The translations under genes were made by a program, and so were the position numbers. DNA of 64,000 nucleotides from Bacteroidota bacterium (GTDB lineage Bacteria > Chlamydiota > Chlamydiia > Chlamydiales > FEN-1388). This document shows positions 9,810-18,874 of the stretch, piece by piece. Position 1 is the first letter of the stretch. Each line of letters opens with the position of its first letter. The notes below the pieces were generated by a model. It worked only from the letters and a program-made list of their open reading frames with translations, did not search any database and had not been told where the DNA came from. The DNA is taken from the NCBI GenBank assembly GCA_013285825.1, contig JABDGV010000003.1:1-64000 (forward strand), given 5' to 3'.

Positions 9810-11900
9810 ATGGGAAGACCACAAAATGACAAGCTCGAAAAAGTCCGAAATATCGGTATCATGGCCCACATTGATGCCGGTAAAACGACGACTACCGAGC
9901 GTATTCTCTATTACTCAGGCCGTCTCCACAAAATGGGTGAAGTGCACGAAGGTGCCGCAACCATGGACTGGATGGTGCAGGAGCAAGAGCGCGGCATTAC
10001 GATTACCTCTGCTGCAACGACCATCTTCTGGAAAGATGCTCGCATCAACATTATCGACACCCCTGGCCACGTAGACTTCACGATTGAAGTTGAACGAAGC
10101 CTTCGCGTGCTTGACGGTGCTGTTGCAGTGTTCTGCGCAGTATCTGGTGTAGAGCCTCAGTCAGAGACTGTATGGCGGCAAGCAGATAAATATGGCGTTC
10201 CTCGTATCGCATTCGTCAACAAGATGGACCGAACAGGCGCTGATTTCTTCGCAGCACTTGAAAGCATCAAAGAAAAACTGGGTGCTAACGCATTTCCAGT
10301 CCACTGCCCCATTGGCGCTGAAGGCGACTTTAAGGGTATGGTTGACCTCATCACTATGAAAGCCTATCTTTTCCACGACGAAACACTGGGCGCTGATTGG
10401 GAAGAAGAAGAAGTTCCTGCAGATCTTCTCGCAAAGTGCAAAAAGATGCGTCTTGAGCTCTTAGAAGACTTGTCCACTGTTGATGATTCCAATGAAGGTT
10501 TCATGAACAAGGTCTTGTCTGATCCTGATAGTCTGACACCAGATGAGATCAATGCCGTACTTCGTATGGCCGTCTGCTCGAACAAACTGGTTCCCGTTCT
10601 TTGCGGAAGCGCATTCAAAAACAAAGGTGTTCAGCAGCTTCTGAACGCAGTTGTTGCTTGGATGCCATCTCCTCTTGATCGAGGAGCTGTTCGAGGCTAT
10701 GAGCTTGATACTCATAAAGAAATGGTCATCATGCCTGATGACAGTCAGCCGCTCGCAGCTTTAGCATTCAAAATTATGTCTGACCCTTATGTCGGCCGAA
10801 TTACCTATATTCGTCTCTACAGCGGTACCCTCGCTAAGGGAACCACTGTCATGAACTCGACAAAGGACACTAAAGAGCGAATCTCTCGCCTGCTTGAAAT
10901 GCATGCCAACCAGCGAAAAGAGCGCGATGAGTTCTATGCTGGCGACATTGCAGCTTGCGTCGGCTTAAAGAGGGCAACTACGGGTGATACGATCTGTGAT
11001 CCAGATCATCCCCTCATCTTGGAAAAGATGGAGTTTCCGGAGCCTGTTATCTCGATGGCTATTGAGCCTAAGTCGAAAGCAGACCGTGACAAGCTCGCTG
11101 TTGCACTCTCATCTCTTTCTGATGAAGACCCGACATTTAGAGTTTCATCAAACGAAGAAACGGGCCAGACGATCATCTCAGGTATGGGCGAGCTCCACTT
11201 GGAGATCATCTACGACCGAATGAAACGTGAATTTGGCGTTGAAGCAACTGTCGGCAAGCCTCAAGTTGCCTACAAAGAAACGATCACAACTCCAGCTTCT
11301 GCTCAGACGAAGTTCGTCAAGCAGTCAGGCGGCCGAGGTCAGTACGCACACGTTGAGCTCGAAATTGAGCCAAACGAACGCGGTATGGGCAACGAAGTTG
11401 TTAGCAAAATTGTCGGCGGTGTCATTCCACGTGAATACATCCCAGCAGTTATCAAGGGTGTTGAAGAGGGCTTATCAAGCGGTATTCTCGCTGGCTATCC
11501 GCTCGTCGACACGAAAGTTGCGATCACTTTTGGTTCTTACCACGAAGTTGACTCGAGTGAACTTGCCTTTAAGATCTGCGGTGCGATGGCCGTAAAAGAT
11601 GCAGCGAAAAAAGCTGCTCCGACCATTCTCGAACCGATCATGAAGGTTGATGCTACGACTCCAGACGCTGCTTTAGGCGACGTTATGGGCGACTTGAACC
11701 GAAGACGCGGCCGAATTATGGGGCAAGAGTCTTTGAAGGGCGGAACCCAAGTTATCCACGCACAAGTTCCCTTGAGCGAGATGTTTGGTTACTCAACGCA
11801 GCTTCGATCACTGTCATCGGGTCGAGCGACCTATACTATGGAACCGAGCCACTTTGAACCGGTTCCAATGAAAATCAAAGAAGAAATAATGAAGAAGTAG
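9810..11900 (+). CDS. fusA: Translation elongation factor G
   Basis: EF-G is the GTPase that drives translocation of tRNA and mRNA on the ribosome. The 696-residue length is standard. Visible are G1 [15 protein letters not shown], the switch [12 protein letters not shown]4 NKMDRTGA and the domain IV segment [15 protein letters not shown]. It follows rpsG by 29 bases and precedes rpsJ by six, the str-type order that in Chlamydia also ends with rpsJ. Confidence 0.98.
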   Translation: MGRPQNDKLEKVRNIGIMAHIDAGKTTTTERILYYSGRLHKMGEVHEGAATMDWMVQEQERGITITSAATTIFWKDARINIIDTPGHVDFTIEVERSLRVLDGAVAVFCAVSGVEPQSETVWRQADKYGVPRIAFVNKMDRTGADFFAALESIKEKLGANAFPVHCPIGAEGDFKGMVDLITMKAYLFHDETLGADWEEEEVPADLLAKCKKMRLELLEDLSTVDDSNEGFMNKVLSDPDSLTPDEINAVLRMAVCSNKLVPVLCGSAFKNKGVQQLLNAVVAWMPSPLDRGAVRGYELDTHKEMVIMPDDSQPLAALAFKIMSDPYVGRITYIRLYSGTLAKGTTVMNSTKDTKERISRLLEMHANQRKERDEFYAGDIAACVGLKRATTGDTICDPDHPLILEKMEFPEPVISMAIEPKSKADRDKLAVALSSLSDEDPTFRVSSNEETGQTIISGMGELHLEIIYDRMKREFGVEATVGKPQVAYKETITTPASAQTKFVKQSGGRGQYAHVELEIEPNERGMGNEVVSKIVGGVIPREYIPAVIKGVEEGLSSGILAGYPLVDTKVAITFGSYHEVDSSELAFKICGAMAVKDAAKKAAPTILEPIMKVDATTPDAALGDVMGDLNRRRGRIMGQESLKGGTQVIHAQVPLSEMFGYSTQLRSLSSGRATYTMEPSHFEPVPMKIKEEIMKK

Positions 11901-11906
11901 GCGGTT

Positions 11907-12290
11907 ATGGCCAAGCAAGAAAAGCAGAAGCAAGAAAAGCACAAGCAAGAAAAGCATAAGCCTACAGCCCAGGCTAAGCCGCTTCGTCAAAAGATTCGCA
12001 TTCGTCTAAAGTCATATGATCAGCGATCGCTTGATCGTTCGACAGCAGATATTGTGGATACAGCGAAGCGTACAGGTGCTGCAGTTGTAGGTCCGATCCC
12101 GCTTCCAACGAAGCGCGAGATCTACACGGTTTTGACATCTCCTCACGTTGACCGAAAGGCGCGCGAGCAGTTTGAAATCAGAACTCACAAGCGCCTTGTT
12201 GATATATTGAACCCAACAGCGAAGACCATCGACGCTCTTAAGACGTTGACTCTTCCTGCAGGTGTTGATATCAAGATCCGCGCAGCATAA
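11907..12290 (+). CDS. rpsJ: 30S ribosomal protein S10 with charged N-terminal extension
   Basis: S10 belongs to the 30S head and, in many bacteria, to antitermination complexes. The conserved part begins at [15 protein letters not shown] (about residue 25) and continues [22 protein letters not shown] and RTHKRLVDI. The family is usually about 102-105 residues, while this one has 127. The extra N-terminal residues are a lysine/glutamate/glutamine/histidine run made of repeated K-Q-E-K-(H/Q) units. An AGGCGG ribosome-binding site precedes ATG 11907, supporting the long start. A strong terminator follows. Confidence 0.96.
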   Translation: MAKQEKQKQEKHKQEKHKPTAQAKPLRQKIRIRLKSYDQRSLDRSTADIVDTAKRTGAAVVGPIPLPTKREIYTVLTSPHVDRKAREQFEIRTHKRLVDILNPTAKTIDALKTLTLPAGVDIKIRAA

Positions 12291-12301
12291 AAAGATGCTC
12301 T

Positions 12302-12336
12302 AAAAGCTCCTGCCTTTTCGGCAGGAGCTTTTTTTT
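12302..12336 (+). terminator. Rho-independent terminator of the rpsL-rpsJ operon
   Basis: A perfect 13-bp stem (12302-12314 with 12320-12332, core AGCTCCTGCC) with loop TTTTC is followed by a T-run. It starts 12 bases after the rpsJ stop. The A-run on its left also gives a short T-run on the minus strand, so it may serve the convergent gene as well. Confidence 0.95.
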
Positions 12337-12344
12337 CTTTATTT

Positions 12345-13043
12345 TTAGCCAGTTTTCAGCTGTTCTAGTGCTTTAAAAAGCCCGCTCAATTTATCTACTG
12401 TTTTGATCGACTCTTGGAAAAGAGAGCTTTTCAAGATCTCTTTATTCCTTGTGATACAATCGAGAATCGAAGTATTGTGCAGCCCACTATTAAATCTGTT
12501 TTTAACGTTGTTGGGCGATCGACCCATCTTCATGGCAATTAAGCTCCATTTCTGTCCCACATAAGCTATATGCGCCATAATAAATAAATCTTCGTGCAAC
12601 GAAAATTGAGTACGTTTAAATTCGGGTTTCAACTTCTCGTCATAATGCTCCATGACCGTCTTACCCTTAAATTTGGTCTGATAGGTACTGTTGATCTTTT
12701 CGGCTAGTTGACGCCAAGTTTTACACGTATTATTCAAGACTCTGTCAGCACGCATATCTTTGTGTAATTGAATCACTAATGCATCCATCTCGGTCGTCCA
12801 TTTCAAAGACCGCTTCGTTCTCAATTTATGTGGAGAATAAACTTGAAGGGAGCCATTTATACGAAGCTTCTTATTGATTACAGCATTTGGATCGGGAAGA
12901 AAACTGAGCAGCTCTTGAACGAGCATTGCACTTTTTGATTGAAGAGTACTTATAAATGAGAATGAAGGCAATGGTGGGTTCAAGATCGTTTCAAAATCAA
13001 ATAACCCTTTCGATTTGATTTGGACTTCACTTCCCGGCTTCAT
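12345..13043 (-). CDS. Myb/SANT-like two-repeat protein (eukaryote-like DNA-binding fold)
   Basis: This 232-residue protein carries two segments resembling Myb/SANT helix-turn-helix repeats. Segment b (about 145-188) reads FSLHEDLFIMAHIAYVG, then QKWSLIAMKM, then GRSPNNVKNRF. This keeps the E-D acidic pair, the central Trp and the VKNRF recognition-helix ending of eukaryotic Myb R3 repeats, with Phe in place of the first Trp. Segment a (about 78-141) has KWTTEMDALVIQLH and WRQLAEKIN followed by GKTVMEHY. The first 75 residues are unassigned and no signal peptide is seen. AGGAGA precedes the ATG. Two-repeat Myb proteins act as transcription factors in eukaryotes; I infer a host-nucleus effector or a transferred regulator. 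The domain call is by eye only. Confidence 0.65.
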   Translation of the reverse strand: MKPGSEVQIKSKGLFDFETILNPPLPSFSFISTLQSKSAMLVQELLSFLPDPNAVINKKLRINGSLQVYSPHKLRTKRSLKWTTEMDALVIQLHKDMRADRVLNNTCKTWRQLAEKINSTYQTKFKGKTVMEHYDEKLKPEFKRTQFSLHEDLFIMAHIAYVGQKWSLIAMKMGRSPNNVKNRFNSGLHNTSILDCITRNKEILKSSLFQESIKTVDKLSGLFKALEQLKTG

Positions 13044-13066
13044 TCCATCTCCTCATAAAAAAAGAT

Positions 13067-13095
13067 TTTATAAAACCATCAGCTTCTGCTATAAT
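13067..13095 (+). promoter_or_regulatory. Candidate sigma-70-type promoter for the symporter operon
   Basis: TTTATA (13067-13072) and a consensus TATAAT (13090-13095) are separated by 17 bases, 22 bases before the symporter ATG. The -10 box is perfect, the -35 matches four of six. It lies in the short divergent gap after the Myb-like gene's start. Confidence 0.4.
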
Positions 13096-13117
13096 TTAAG
13101 TCTAATAAAATTAATTT

Positions 13118-14428
13118 ATGCCATCTATTACAGCTCTTTTACCATTTTTTGTCTTCCTCATACTCTCAGCATTCATGACGCTCTGGACGAAACGCGATCC
13201 TGGACATAAAGATTTCTTCTTAGGCGGCAGGAGTTTAGGTGTTTTCCCGCTTGTCATGACTTTTTTGGGAACGCAGATCGGCGGCGGCTTTATCTTAGGT
13301 ACTGCAGACAGCGCCTTTCGGCAAGGGATTTTAGGCATTGGCTATCCGCTTGGGCTTGCTATTGGCTTTTTTGGCTTAGGCACAGGATTTGGTGCAAAGC
13401 TTCGCTCTTTAGAGCTGAATACAATCGCACAGCTCTTTGACCGCGTCTATGCATCTCCAAAACTTTATCGCTTTGCCTCTCTCCTTCTTCTCTGCTCTCT
13501 TTTCGGAATATTAATCGCCTTAGCTATTGGCCTTAAAGAGTTTATGCTCGCTCTTGGATTTTCCTCCCCCCTCTGGTTTCTCTTCTCCTGGTTTTTAGTT
13601 TTGGCCTATACAACTCAAGGCGGATTTTTAACTGTTGTCTGGACAGACGTAGTCCAAGCCTTAGCCATGATCGTTCTTCTGATTGTTGCTTTCGTGACCA
13701 GTTTTTTCAATGTTTCTGACATCACCTGGGTATTGCCCACGGCAAGTTTTTCAAAAGCACTCCCCGAACTCGTCATGCCTGCAATTTTCATGTTTATTGG
13801 CCAGGATATGGCCCAAAGATGCATGGCAGCTAGAACTCCGGAAATTGCTACAAAATCCTCAAAGATATCGGCAGTGATCTTAACCTTTCTTGCCTTCATC
13901 CCCGTCTGGTTTGGTCTGGTTGGACGAAAGCTTGGTGCAGATCCAGCTCAAGGAAGCATCTTTCTTCAAGCAGTCTCCCTTTCTACTTCCCCATTTGTTT
14001 TTGCACTGGCAGCATCGAGCGTTTTGCTTGCCATTGTATCGACTGTCTCAGCCATTTTACTCGCCATCAGCTCATCGCTATCCCATGACATCTTAAAGGG
14101 CAGATTCGCACGAACGACAACTTTTACTACCGGCGCCCTAGCATTGGTCGGCACATTGTTAGCCACTGATATCATCAGCTGTATGGTCACAAGCTATGAG
14201 CTCTCTGCAGCTATCTTAGGGGCACCCCTTCTTGCCGCAATCTATGCAACGCAAAATGTACAAGGTAAGTCAAAGATTGCCTGGGCTGGTGTCATACTAG
14301 GCGCAATTGCTTTTGCTGCTCAAAGAATCTTCGACTTATCTCCTCTTCTTCCTCTCGCCATCTCAGGAACAGTGACGGCTTTTTTTGTGGCAAGCTCTTC
14401 TCAAAAAGGCGCTCAGGAAGCTGCATGA
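13118..14428 (+). CDS. Sodium:solute symporter family (SSS) transporter
   Basis: This 436-residue inner-membrane protein consists of about 12-13 hydrophobic helices. The N-terminal part reads DFFLGGRSLGVFPLVMTFLG followed by TQIGGGFILGTADSAFRQG, the helix 1-2 signature of the SSS (LeuT-fold) family including PutP and PanF. These import small solutes with Na+. The mid region FMFIGQDMAQRCMAARTPE matches the conserved Q-D..QR-.A.. loop of the family. The substrate cannot be told. It might be proline, given the putA gene in the window, but that gene is 16 kb away. The next gene overlaps by ATGA. Confidence 0.88.
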   Translation: MPSITALLPFFVFLILSAFMTLWTKRDPGHKDFFLGGRSLGVFPLVMTFLGTQIGGGFILGTADSAFRQGILGIGYPLGLAIGFFGLGTGFGAKLRSLELNTIAQLFDRVYASPKLYRFASLLLLCSLFGILIALAIGLKEFMLALGFSSPLWFLFSWFLVLAYTTQGGFLTVVWTDVVQALAMIVLLIVAFVTSFFNVSDITWVLPTASFSKALPELVMPAIFMFIGQDMAQRCMAARTPEIATKSSKISAVILTFLAFIPVWFGLVGRKLGADPAQGSIFLQAVSLSTSPFVFALAASSVLLAIVSTVSAILLAISSSLSHDILKGRFARTTTFTTGALALVGTLLATDIISCMVTSYELSAAILGAPLLAAIYATQNVQGKSKIAWAGVILGAIAFAAQRIFDLSPLLPLAISGTVTAFFVASSSQKGAQEAA

Positions 14429-15279
14429 CATATGAACTCTTAGACTCAGGCAGCGGACGAAAGCTTGAACAATTCCAGGACATAATCCTTGCTCGACCCT
14501 GTTCTCAGGCTGTTTGGACCAGGCAAGAAAACGAATCAGTTTGGCAAAAGGCACACGGATCATTCGAAAGAGTTGAACAGAAGGGCTGGAGCACAAAACA
14601 CAATCTTCCTGATGCTTGGGTTCTTGAAACTCATGGAATCAAATTCAACCTCAAAACCACTGACTTTGGTCATTTAGGAGTTTTTCCCGAACAGCGTCCC
14701 TTTTGGAAGTGGATTAAAGAAACAATTTCTTCCAGTACACGGCCATTACGCGTCTTAAACCTCTTTGCCTATTCAGGGGGAAGCACAATAGCTGCAGCTC
14801 AAGGCGGAGCAGAAGTTTGCCATCTTGACGCCTCCAAAGGAATGGTTCAGTGGGCTCGGGAAAATGCGGAACTCAACAACCTCTCAAAAGCACCTATCCG
14901 CTGGATCGTTGAAGATGTTACCAAATTCCTCCAAAGAGAGATCAAACGAGGCTCTTTCTACGATGCCATCATCTTAGATCCTCCAAGTTTTGGGCGTGGA
15001 GCTAAAGGCGAAATTTTCAAAATCGAAGAAGAGATCAATAATCTCTTAACCCTAGTCAACACGCTTCTTACCAATGATCCTGCCTTTGTGCTCTTCTCCT
15101 GCCATACTCCAGGATTTACTCCTGTCGCTATGAAACAGCTCTTACAGCAATCAATTACCCATAAGGGCATTATCCAAGAGGGTGAGATGCTCCTTAAAGG
15201 GGATAGCCATAAAACACCATTTGCCATTCCATCAGGAACCTTTGCACTCTGGAGGGCCTCATGGACGAGTTCCATCTAA
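14425..15279 (+). CDS. Class I SAM-dependent methyltransferase (RlmI/RlmK-like)
   Basis: The protein has 284 residues. The SAM-binding region is VLNLFAYSGGSTIAAAQGGA followed by the acidic D in CHLDASKGMVQWARENAELN, and the catalytic-type motif is ILDPPSFGRGAKGE. The DPPSFGR motif and the GVFPEQRPFW segment are typical of the RlmI/RlmK(L) rRNA methyltransferase group, which modifies 23S rRNA. The usual N-terminal PUA domain of RlmI is absent. It overlaps the symporter stop by four bases and the next RNA methyltransferase start by 19, giving an RNA-modification gene cluster. Confidence 0.88.
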   Translation: MTYELLDSGSGRKLEQFQDIILARPCSQAVWTRQENESVWQKAHGSFERVEQKGWSTKHNLPDAWVLETHGIKFNLKTTDFGHLGVFPEQRPFWKWIKETISSSTRPLRVLNLFAYSGGSTIAAAQGGAEVCHLDASKGMVQWARENAELNNLSKAPIRWIVEDVTKFLQREIKRGSFYDAIILDPPSFGRGAKGEIFKIEEEINNLLTLVNTLLTNDPAFVLFSCHTPGFTPVAMKQLLQQSITHKGIIQEGEMLLKGDSHKTPFAIPSGTFALWRASWTSSI

Positions 15280-16070
15280 CCAGTACTGATAATCCAAAAA
15301 TTAAAAGAGTTCTCAAACTGCGCGATCGACGCGATCGAGATGATGAAAAGGCTTTTTTAATTGAGGGGTACCGAGAGCTTCTCCGCGGTTCTGAAAAGAA
15401 CATCTCTTTACAGCAGCTCTTTATATGCCGGGAACTATTCTTAGGCACAAACGAAGATGCATTGATAGCCAAATTCCCAAATGCCCAAATTATATCCTGC
15501 TCAAAACGAGTTTTTGAGAAAATATCGTATAGAGATAGACCTGATGGCCTTTTAGGTATAGCACAACAGTTTTCTGCAACGCTTCAAGATATTGAAATAC
15601 TCCTCAAAAGCAAAAAAAATCCTTGGATTGTCATTGCCGAAGGGATCGAAAAACCGGGTAATTTAGGAACCATCCTTCGCTCTTGCGATGCTGCAGGCGT
15701 TGATGCCCTCCTTGTAGCAGATCCAAAAACCGATATCTACAATCCAAACGTTGTACGGGCAAGCGTCGGCACCCTCTTTACTGTTCCTGTTCTCCAGGCA
15801 AGCTCTAAAGATGCGTATGCTCTCTGCAAAAGCCTTGGGTTAAAAATCGTTGCAGCAACCCCTCAAGGAACAGCTTCTTATACAGAAACAAAGCTACAAG
15901 ATCCTTTAGCGATTATCATGGGAACAGAGCAGCTGGGCCTTTCCGACTTCTGGATGAAAAAGGCTGATATTCAAACCTTCATTCCTATGCGCGGCAATGC
16001 CGACTCCTTAAACGTTGCCATGGCAACAACTCTCTTAGTATTCGAGGCCGCTCGCCAGCGCCATGAATGA
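15261..16070 (+). CDS. TrmH/SpoU-family RNA 2'-O-methyltransferase
   Basis: This 269-residue SPOUT enzyme methylates a ribose 2'-OH in rRNA or tRNA. The N-terminal substrate-binding part has TSTDNPKIKRVLKLRDRRDRD and AFLIEGYREL. The SPOUT knot motifs are IVIAEGIEKPGNLGTILRSC, IIMGTEQLGLSDFW and FIPMRGNADSLNVAMATTLL. These correspond to motifs 1, 2 and 3, with the catalytic Arg in motif 1 and NVA in motif 3. The layout is close to the TsnR/RlmB-like group. It overlaps both neighbours by a few bases. Exact target unknown. Confidence 0.92.
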   Translation: MDEFHLTSTDNPKIKRVLKLRDRRDRDDEKAFLIEGYRELLRGSEKNISLQQLFICRELFLGTNEDALIAKFPNAQIISCSKRVFEKISYRDRPDGLLGIAQQFSATLQDIEILLKSKKNPWIVIAEGIEKPGNLGTILRSCDAAGVDALLVADPKTDIYNPNVVRASVGTLFTVPVLQASSKDAYALCKSLGLKIVAATPQGTASYTETKLQDPLAIIMGTEQLGLSDFWMKKADIQTFIPMRGNADSLNVAMATTLLVFEAARQRHE

Positions 16071-16704
16071 GATCTTACTCGAAGACAACCATCTTTTAAT
16101 TGTAGTAAAGCCGTTTGGGGTAGCAACGCAAACGGAACCAGATGGCACAAAAGGTCTTGAAGATTCTCTCAAAGCTTTCATTAAAGTGCGCGATAATAAA
16201 CCAGGTCAAGTGTATCTCCACGCTGTCCACAGAATCGATAAGCCTGTTGCTGGGATTGTTGTTTTCGCCAAATCGCAAAAAGCGCTCTCCCGCTGTTCGG
16301 AATCTATCAGGAATAATCTCTGGGTAAAAGAGTATCAAGCTTTAGTTGAAGGAGAGTGTTCTTCTACAGGCGTAATAACTCACTATTTACAGCGAGAACA
16401 AGATCGAGTCTATGCATTTAAAGAGAAGACCCCTGTAAGACAAGAGGCGCAATTAGAGATTGTTGAAGCAAAGCCTCAAGGCAAAAACAGTCGACTTTCA
16501 ATCCGCCTGATTACAGGCAGGCATCATCAAATCCGCGCTCAGCTTGCAGCCCTTGGCCATCCCATTTTAGGTGATGTTAAGTATGGCTCTAAACAGCCCT
16601 ATAAACCTAATGCCATTGCCCTTATCCACTCAAAACTGCAGCTTCCCCATCCGGTTACAAAAGAAATTTTGAAGCTTGTATGTCAACTAGAGTTTTACTT
16701 GTAG
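16063..16704 (+). CDS. RluA-family pseudouridine synthase
   Basis: This 213-residue enzyme isomerises uridine in rRNA or tRNA. It starts at the catalytic domain (LEDNHLLIVVKPFGVATQ) and lacks the S4 RNA-binding domain found in RluC and RluD. The catalytic motif is HAVHRIDKPVAGIVVFAKS, with the nucleophile Asp in HRID; most family members have HRLD..TSG, so this one departs at the last residues. The C-terminal RLITGRHHQIRAQLAALGHPILGDVKYG is standard. It overlaps the upstream SpoU gene by eight bases and ends the cluster. Confidence 0.93.
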   Translation: MNEILLEDNHLLIVVKPFGVATQTEPDGTKGLEDSLKAFIKVRDNKPGQVYLHAVHRIDKPVAGIVVFAKSQKALSRCSESIRNNLWVKEYQALVEGECSSTGVITHYLQREQDRVYAFKEKTPVRQEAQLEIVEAKPQGKNSRLSIRLITGRHHQIRAQLAALGHPILGDVKYGSKQPYKPNAIALIHSKLQLPHPVTKEILKLVCQLEFYL

Positions 16705-16712
16705 AATAATTC

Positions 16713-16793
16713 AACGCAAAGACGCAAAGGCTCTAAGACGCAAAGAGAGATAAATTATACTCATCTTTCTTTGCGACTCTGCGTCTTTGCGTT
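16713..16793. repeat. Imperfect inverted repeat of ACGCAAAG units
   Basis: The left side has three ACGCAAAG-type units, the right side the reverse complement (CTTTGCG...CTGCGTCTTTGCG), around an AT-rich centre. It follows the RluA-type gene by nine bases and lies between convergent genes. Similar CGCAAAGACGCAAAG sequences are, to my knowledge, common as intergenic palindromes in many unrelated environmental bacteria. It may also act as a terminator. Confidence 0.75.
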
Positions 16794-16867
16794 TAAAATT
16801 CACATTCTCCTTCTTAAGAAGCCTTCACTTAACTTGAGGCAACTCAAAACCAAGATGTGTATAACTC

Positions 16868-17491
16868 TTAATTAACCCGTACAATGGAAATTGCTCTATT
16901 GGAATAACCAGTGAAGGGTGCTGTAGTTAGAGGAATTTGAAAAAGCGACGCATCACTTGTGGCCATATAGATAGAGATTGACTGTCCCTTGTTCAAAGTT
17001 AACAGCCTCGTAACAGATATGGGTGATGCAGTCGTATCCCCAGATATTTTTTGAACCTGCTCAATGAGGCAGTTCGTTCCAAGAGAGTTCAACCCGTCGA
17101 TTTGAATTTCAAGGTAGCCATCCCTATTACCCACAGCACTAGTAAATGAAACTGTTGAAATGTTTACTGTAACAATATAGGTGCCAGTTTGTGGAACTTG
17201 GAAGTAGGTATTAGCTACAGGCGGTGCAAAACCAGCTCGACTCATTGCATTTGGGAAGGTAACAAGCCCTCCATTCATCGATGTTGTCCAAAGATCATTT
17301 CCGAAGCAGGAGATTAGAGCGTTGTAATAACCCGGTATTTTTTTCACTCTAGCTTTCGATTTGAGCGGCTTTTTGCCCATTTCATAGAAGGGTATTGACC
17401 CTTTACTGTCACTTGAAGACCCTGCAAGCAGATTGCCCAGTCCCAGCCCCATAACAATAGTTGCAAGCGGCAGTATAAACTTAAACTTCAT
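16868..17491 (-). CDS. Secreted protein with possible C1q/TNF-like beta domain
   Basis: This 207-residue protein begins with a clear signal peptide (KFKFILPLATIVMGLGLGNLLAG). After a lysine-rich linker, residues about 60-207 alternate hydrophobic strands: YFQVPQTGTYIVTVNIS, then RLLTLNKGQSISIYM, and the ending FTGYSNRAISIVRV. This order (F-V-x-x-x-G-x-Y, then L-x-x-G-x-x-V, then F-x-G-x-x-I near the C-terminus) recalls the C1q/TNF jelly-roll fold, which forms surface trimers. I offer this as a fold guess only. It stands alone on the minus strand, with a 157-base AT-rich gap upstream showing nothing further. Confidence 0.7.
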   Translation of the reverse strand: MKFKFILPLATIVMGLGLGNLLAGSSSDSKGSIPFYEMGKKPLKSKARVKKIPGYYNALISCFGNDLWTTSMNGGLVTFPNAMSRAGFAPPVANTYFQVPQTGTYIVTVNISTVSFTSAVGNRDGYLEIQIDGLNSLGTNCLIEQVQKISGDTTASPISVTRLLTLNKGQSISIYMATSDASLFQIPLTTAPFTGYSNRAISIVRVN

Positions 17492-17648
17492 AAACCTTCA
17501 TCCTATTCATCTTATGACAGTACTACCAGATTATTGAATTTAATAAAAAAATATTTTGACTGATTAACTTGAAAGTTTAGGATTTGCCCTCCATAATTTT
17601 TAAGTTATTTGAAAATGCGAACTGCTCCACACCATTTCTTGCTTCAGC

Positions 17649-18860
17649 TTATTGCTGAAAGGAAGAGGTTGAATCCGTTGCTGTAAAGCCCGTCTCAGTC
17701 GGCTGATCAAAAGTACCTGTTTGAATTGCTTCTAAGGTCGAAAACTGCATAAAAATCCGCTGCAGCTCATCTTTAACTTGGCTCATTCCCTCAATGCTCA
17801 TCAAATCAGGCTCTGCAAGCATCTCTGCAATCTCAGCAAATGGCTGCATCAAGAGCGCAATATTTTGTCCGCTTTTTCGTTGGTAGGAGCTCTTCATTTG
17901 AAGGCCAAGGAGGCGAAGAAGATGCATAAGCGGCTCTATAATCACTCGCTTTTGCACTTTTGCCTCGTACAGCATTGCTTTAATAACTTCACTCATCGTT
18001 ACAGCAAGATGAACTTCAATCTGTTCAATTTCAACTGACGCAAGCTCCTGCGCATTAGCCATAAGCTGCACCATGGGGATATGCGCAATTTCAGGATGTT
18101 TATTCACTAAATAGCAGCTCACCCGCCCTGAAAAAGAGATTGCCTGTTCGCCAATGGGAAGTACATTGCTGTGGAGTGCATCCCGCATCAACCATAAAAC
18201 TCTTTGAGAAATATAGATAATAAGGACCTGCAGACGCTCGACTAAGGGAAGATCAGCACCGATTCGATACTTCGATGAAAAAAGCTGAGCCAGCGGCGCC
18301 CAAGCAATAAGCTGCTCAGTGCCTAAATAGAGCGTGTTGAGGGAAGCGGCGCCTTGCAAAGCATTATGATCCCGAATAGCTGAGGCTCCAACCTGGCAAA
18401 TTGCTTCGCACCAGCTTAACGCCCCTTCAGGATTGCGTTTTTTCAGCTCACTCTCAACTTGCCGTTCAAATTGATGAAGAAGTCCATCGACAGATGAAAA
18501 GGAGAAGAACTTTTGAGTAAACATGATCATCAAGTCTATGGAACAGGCAAAAAGAACCAGATGAATGGCTGCATAATCGACGTTGAGAGCAACCAAAAAC
18601 AGCTGCAAAAGAGAGATGAAACAAATGGCACCCATGAATATACGGGAGGGTATATCTGCCATAGCCACCTGGAATATGCCAGGAGCAATTTTGTGATCTA
18701 CCTTAACAAGCCGCTTTATCCCCTGCAGAACAACGAGAGAGAGAATAAAAAGCTGAAATAGGGCAAGGGTTGAAATAAGAGAGGGAAAGAATGCTGCCTC
18801 GGCCTTTCCAGCCAAGACCATGCCGAGGGCTCCTAAGAGAGCAAGTCCTGTAATCACCAT
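17649..18860 (-). CDS. Conserved-looking membrane protein of unknown function
   Basis: I do not recognise this 403-residue protein. Four hydrophobic helices fill the first 140 residues (VITGLALLGALGMVLAG, LISTLALFQLFILSLVVLQ, FMGAICFISLLQLFLVAL, HLVLFACSIDLMIMF). A soluble helical domain of about 250 residues follows, ending in a Ser/Thr-rich tail. The layout would put the large domain in the cytoplasm. It begins 14 bases after cinA on the same strand, so it is probably the last gene of the dksA-lspA-cinA transcript. Confidence 0.75.
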   Translation of the reverse strand: MVITGLALLGALGMVLAGKAEAAFFPSLISTLALFQLFILSLVVLQGIKRLVKVDHKIAPGIFQVAMADIPSRIFMGAICFISLLQLFLVALNVDYAAIHLVLFACSIDLMIMFTQKFFSFSSVDGLLHQFERQVESELKKRNPEGALSWCEAICQVGASAIRDHNALQGAASLNTLYLGTEQLIAWAPLAQLFSSKYRIGADLPLVERLQVLIIYISQRVLWLMRDALHSNVLPIGEQAISFSGRVSCYLVNKHPEIAHIPMVQLMANAQELASVEIEQIEVHLAVTMSEVIKAMLYEAKVQKRVIIEPLMHLLRLLGLQMKSSYQRKSGQNIALLMQPFAEIAEMLAEPDLMSIEGMSQVKDELQRIFMQFSTLEAIQTGTFDQPTETGFTATDSTSSFQQ

Positions 18861-18874
18861 ACAAATTTCCCTGG

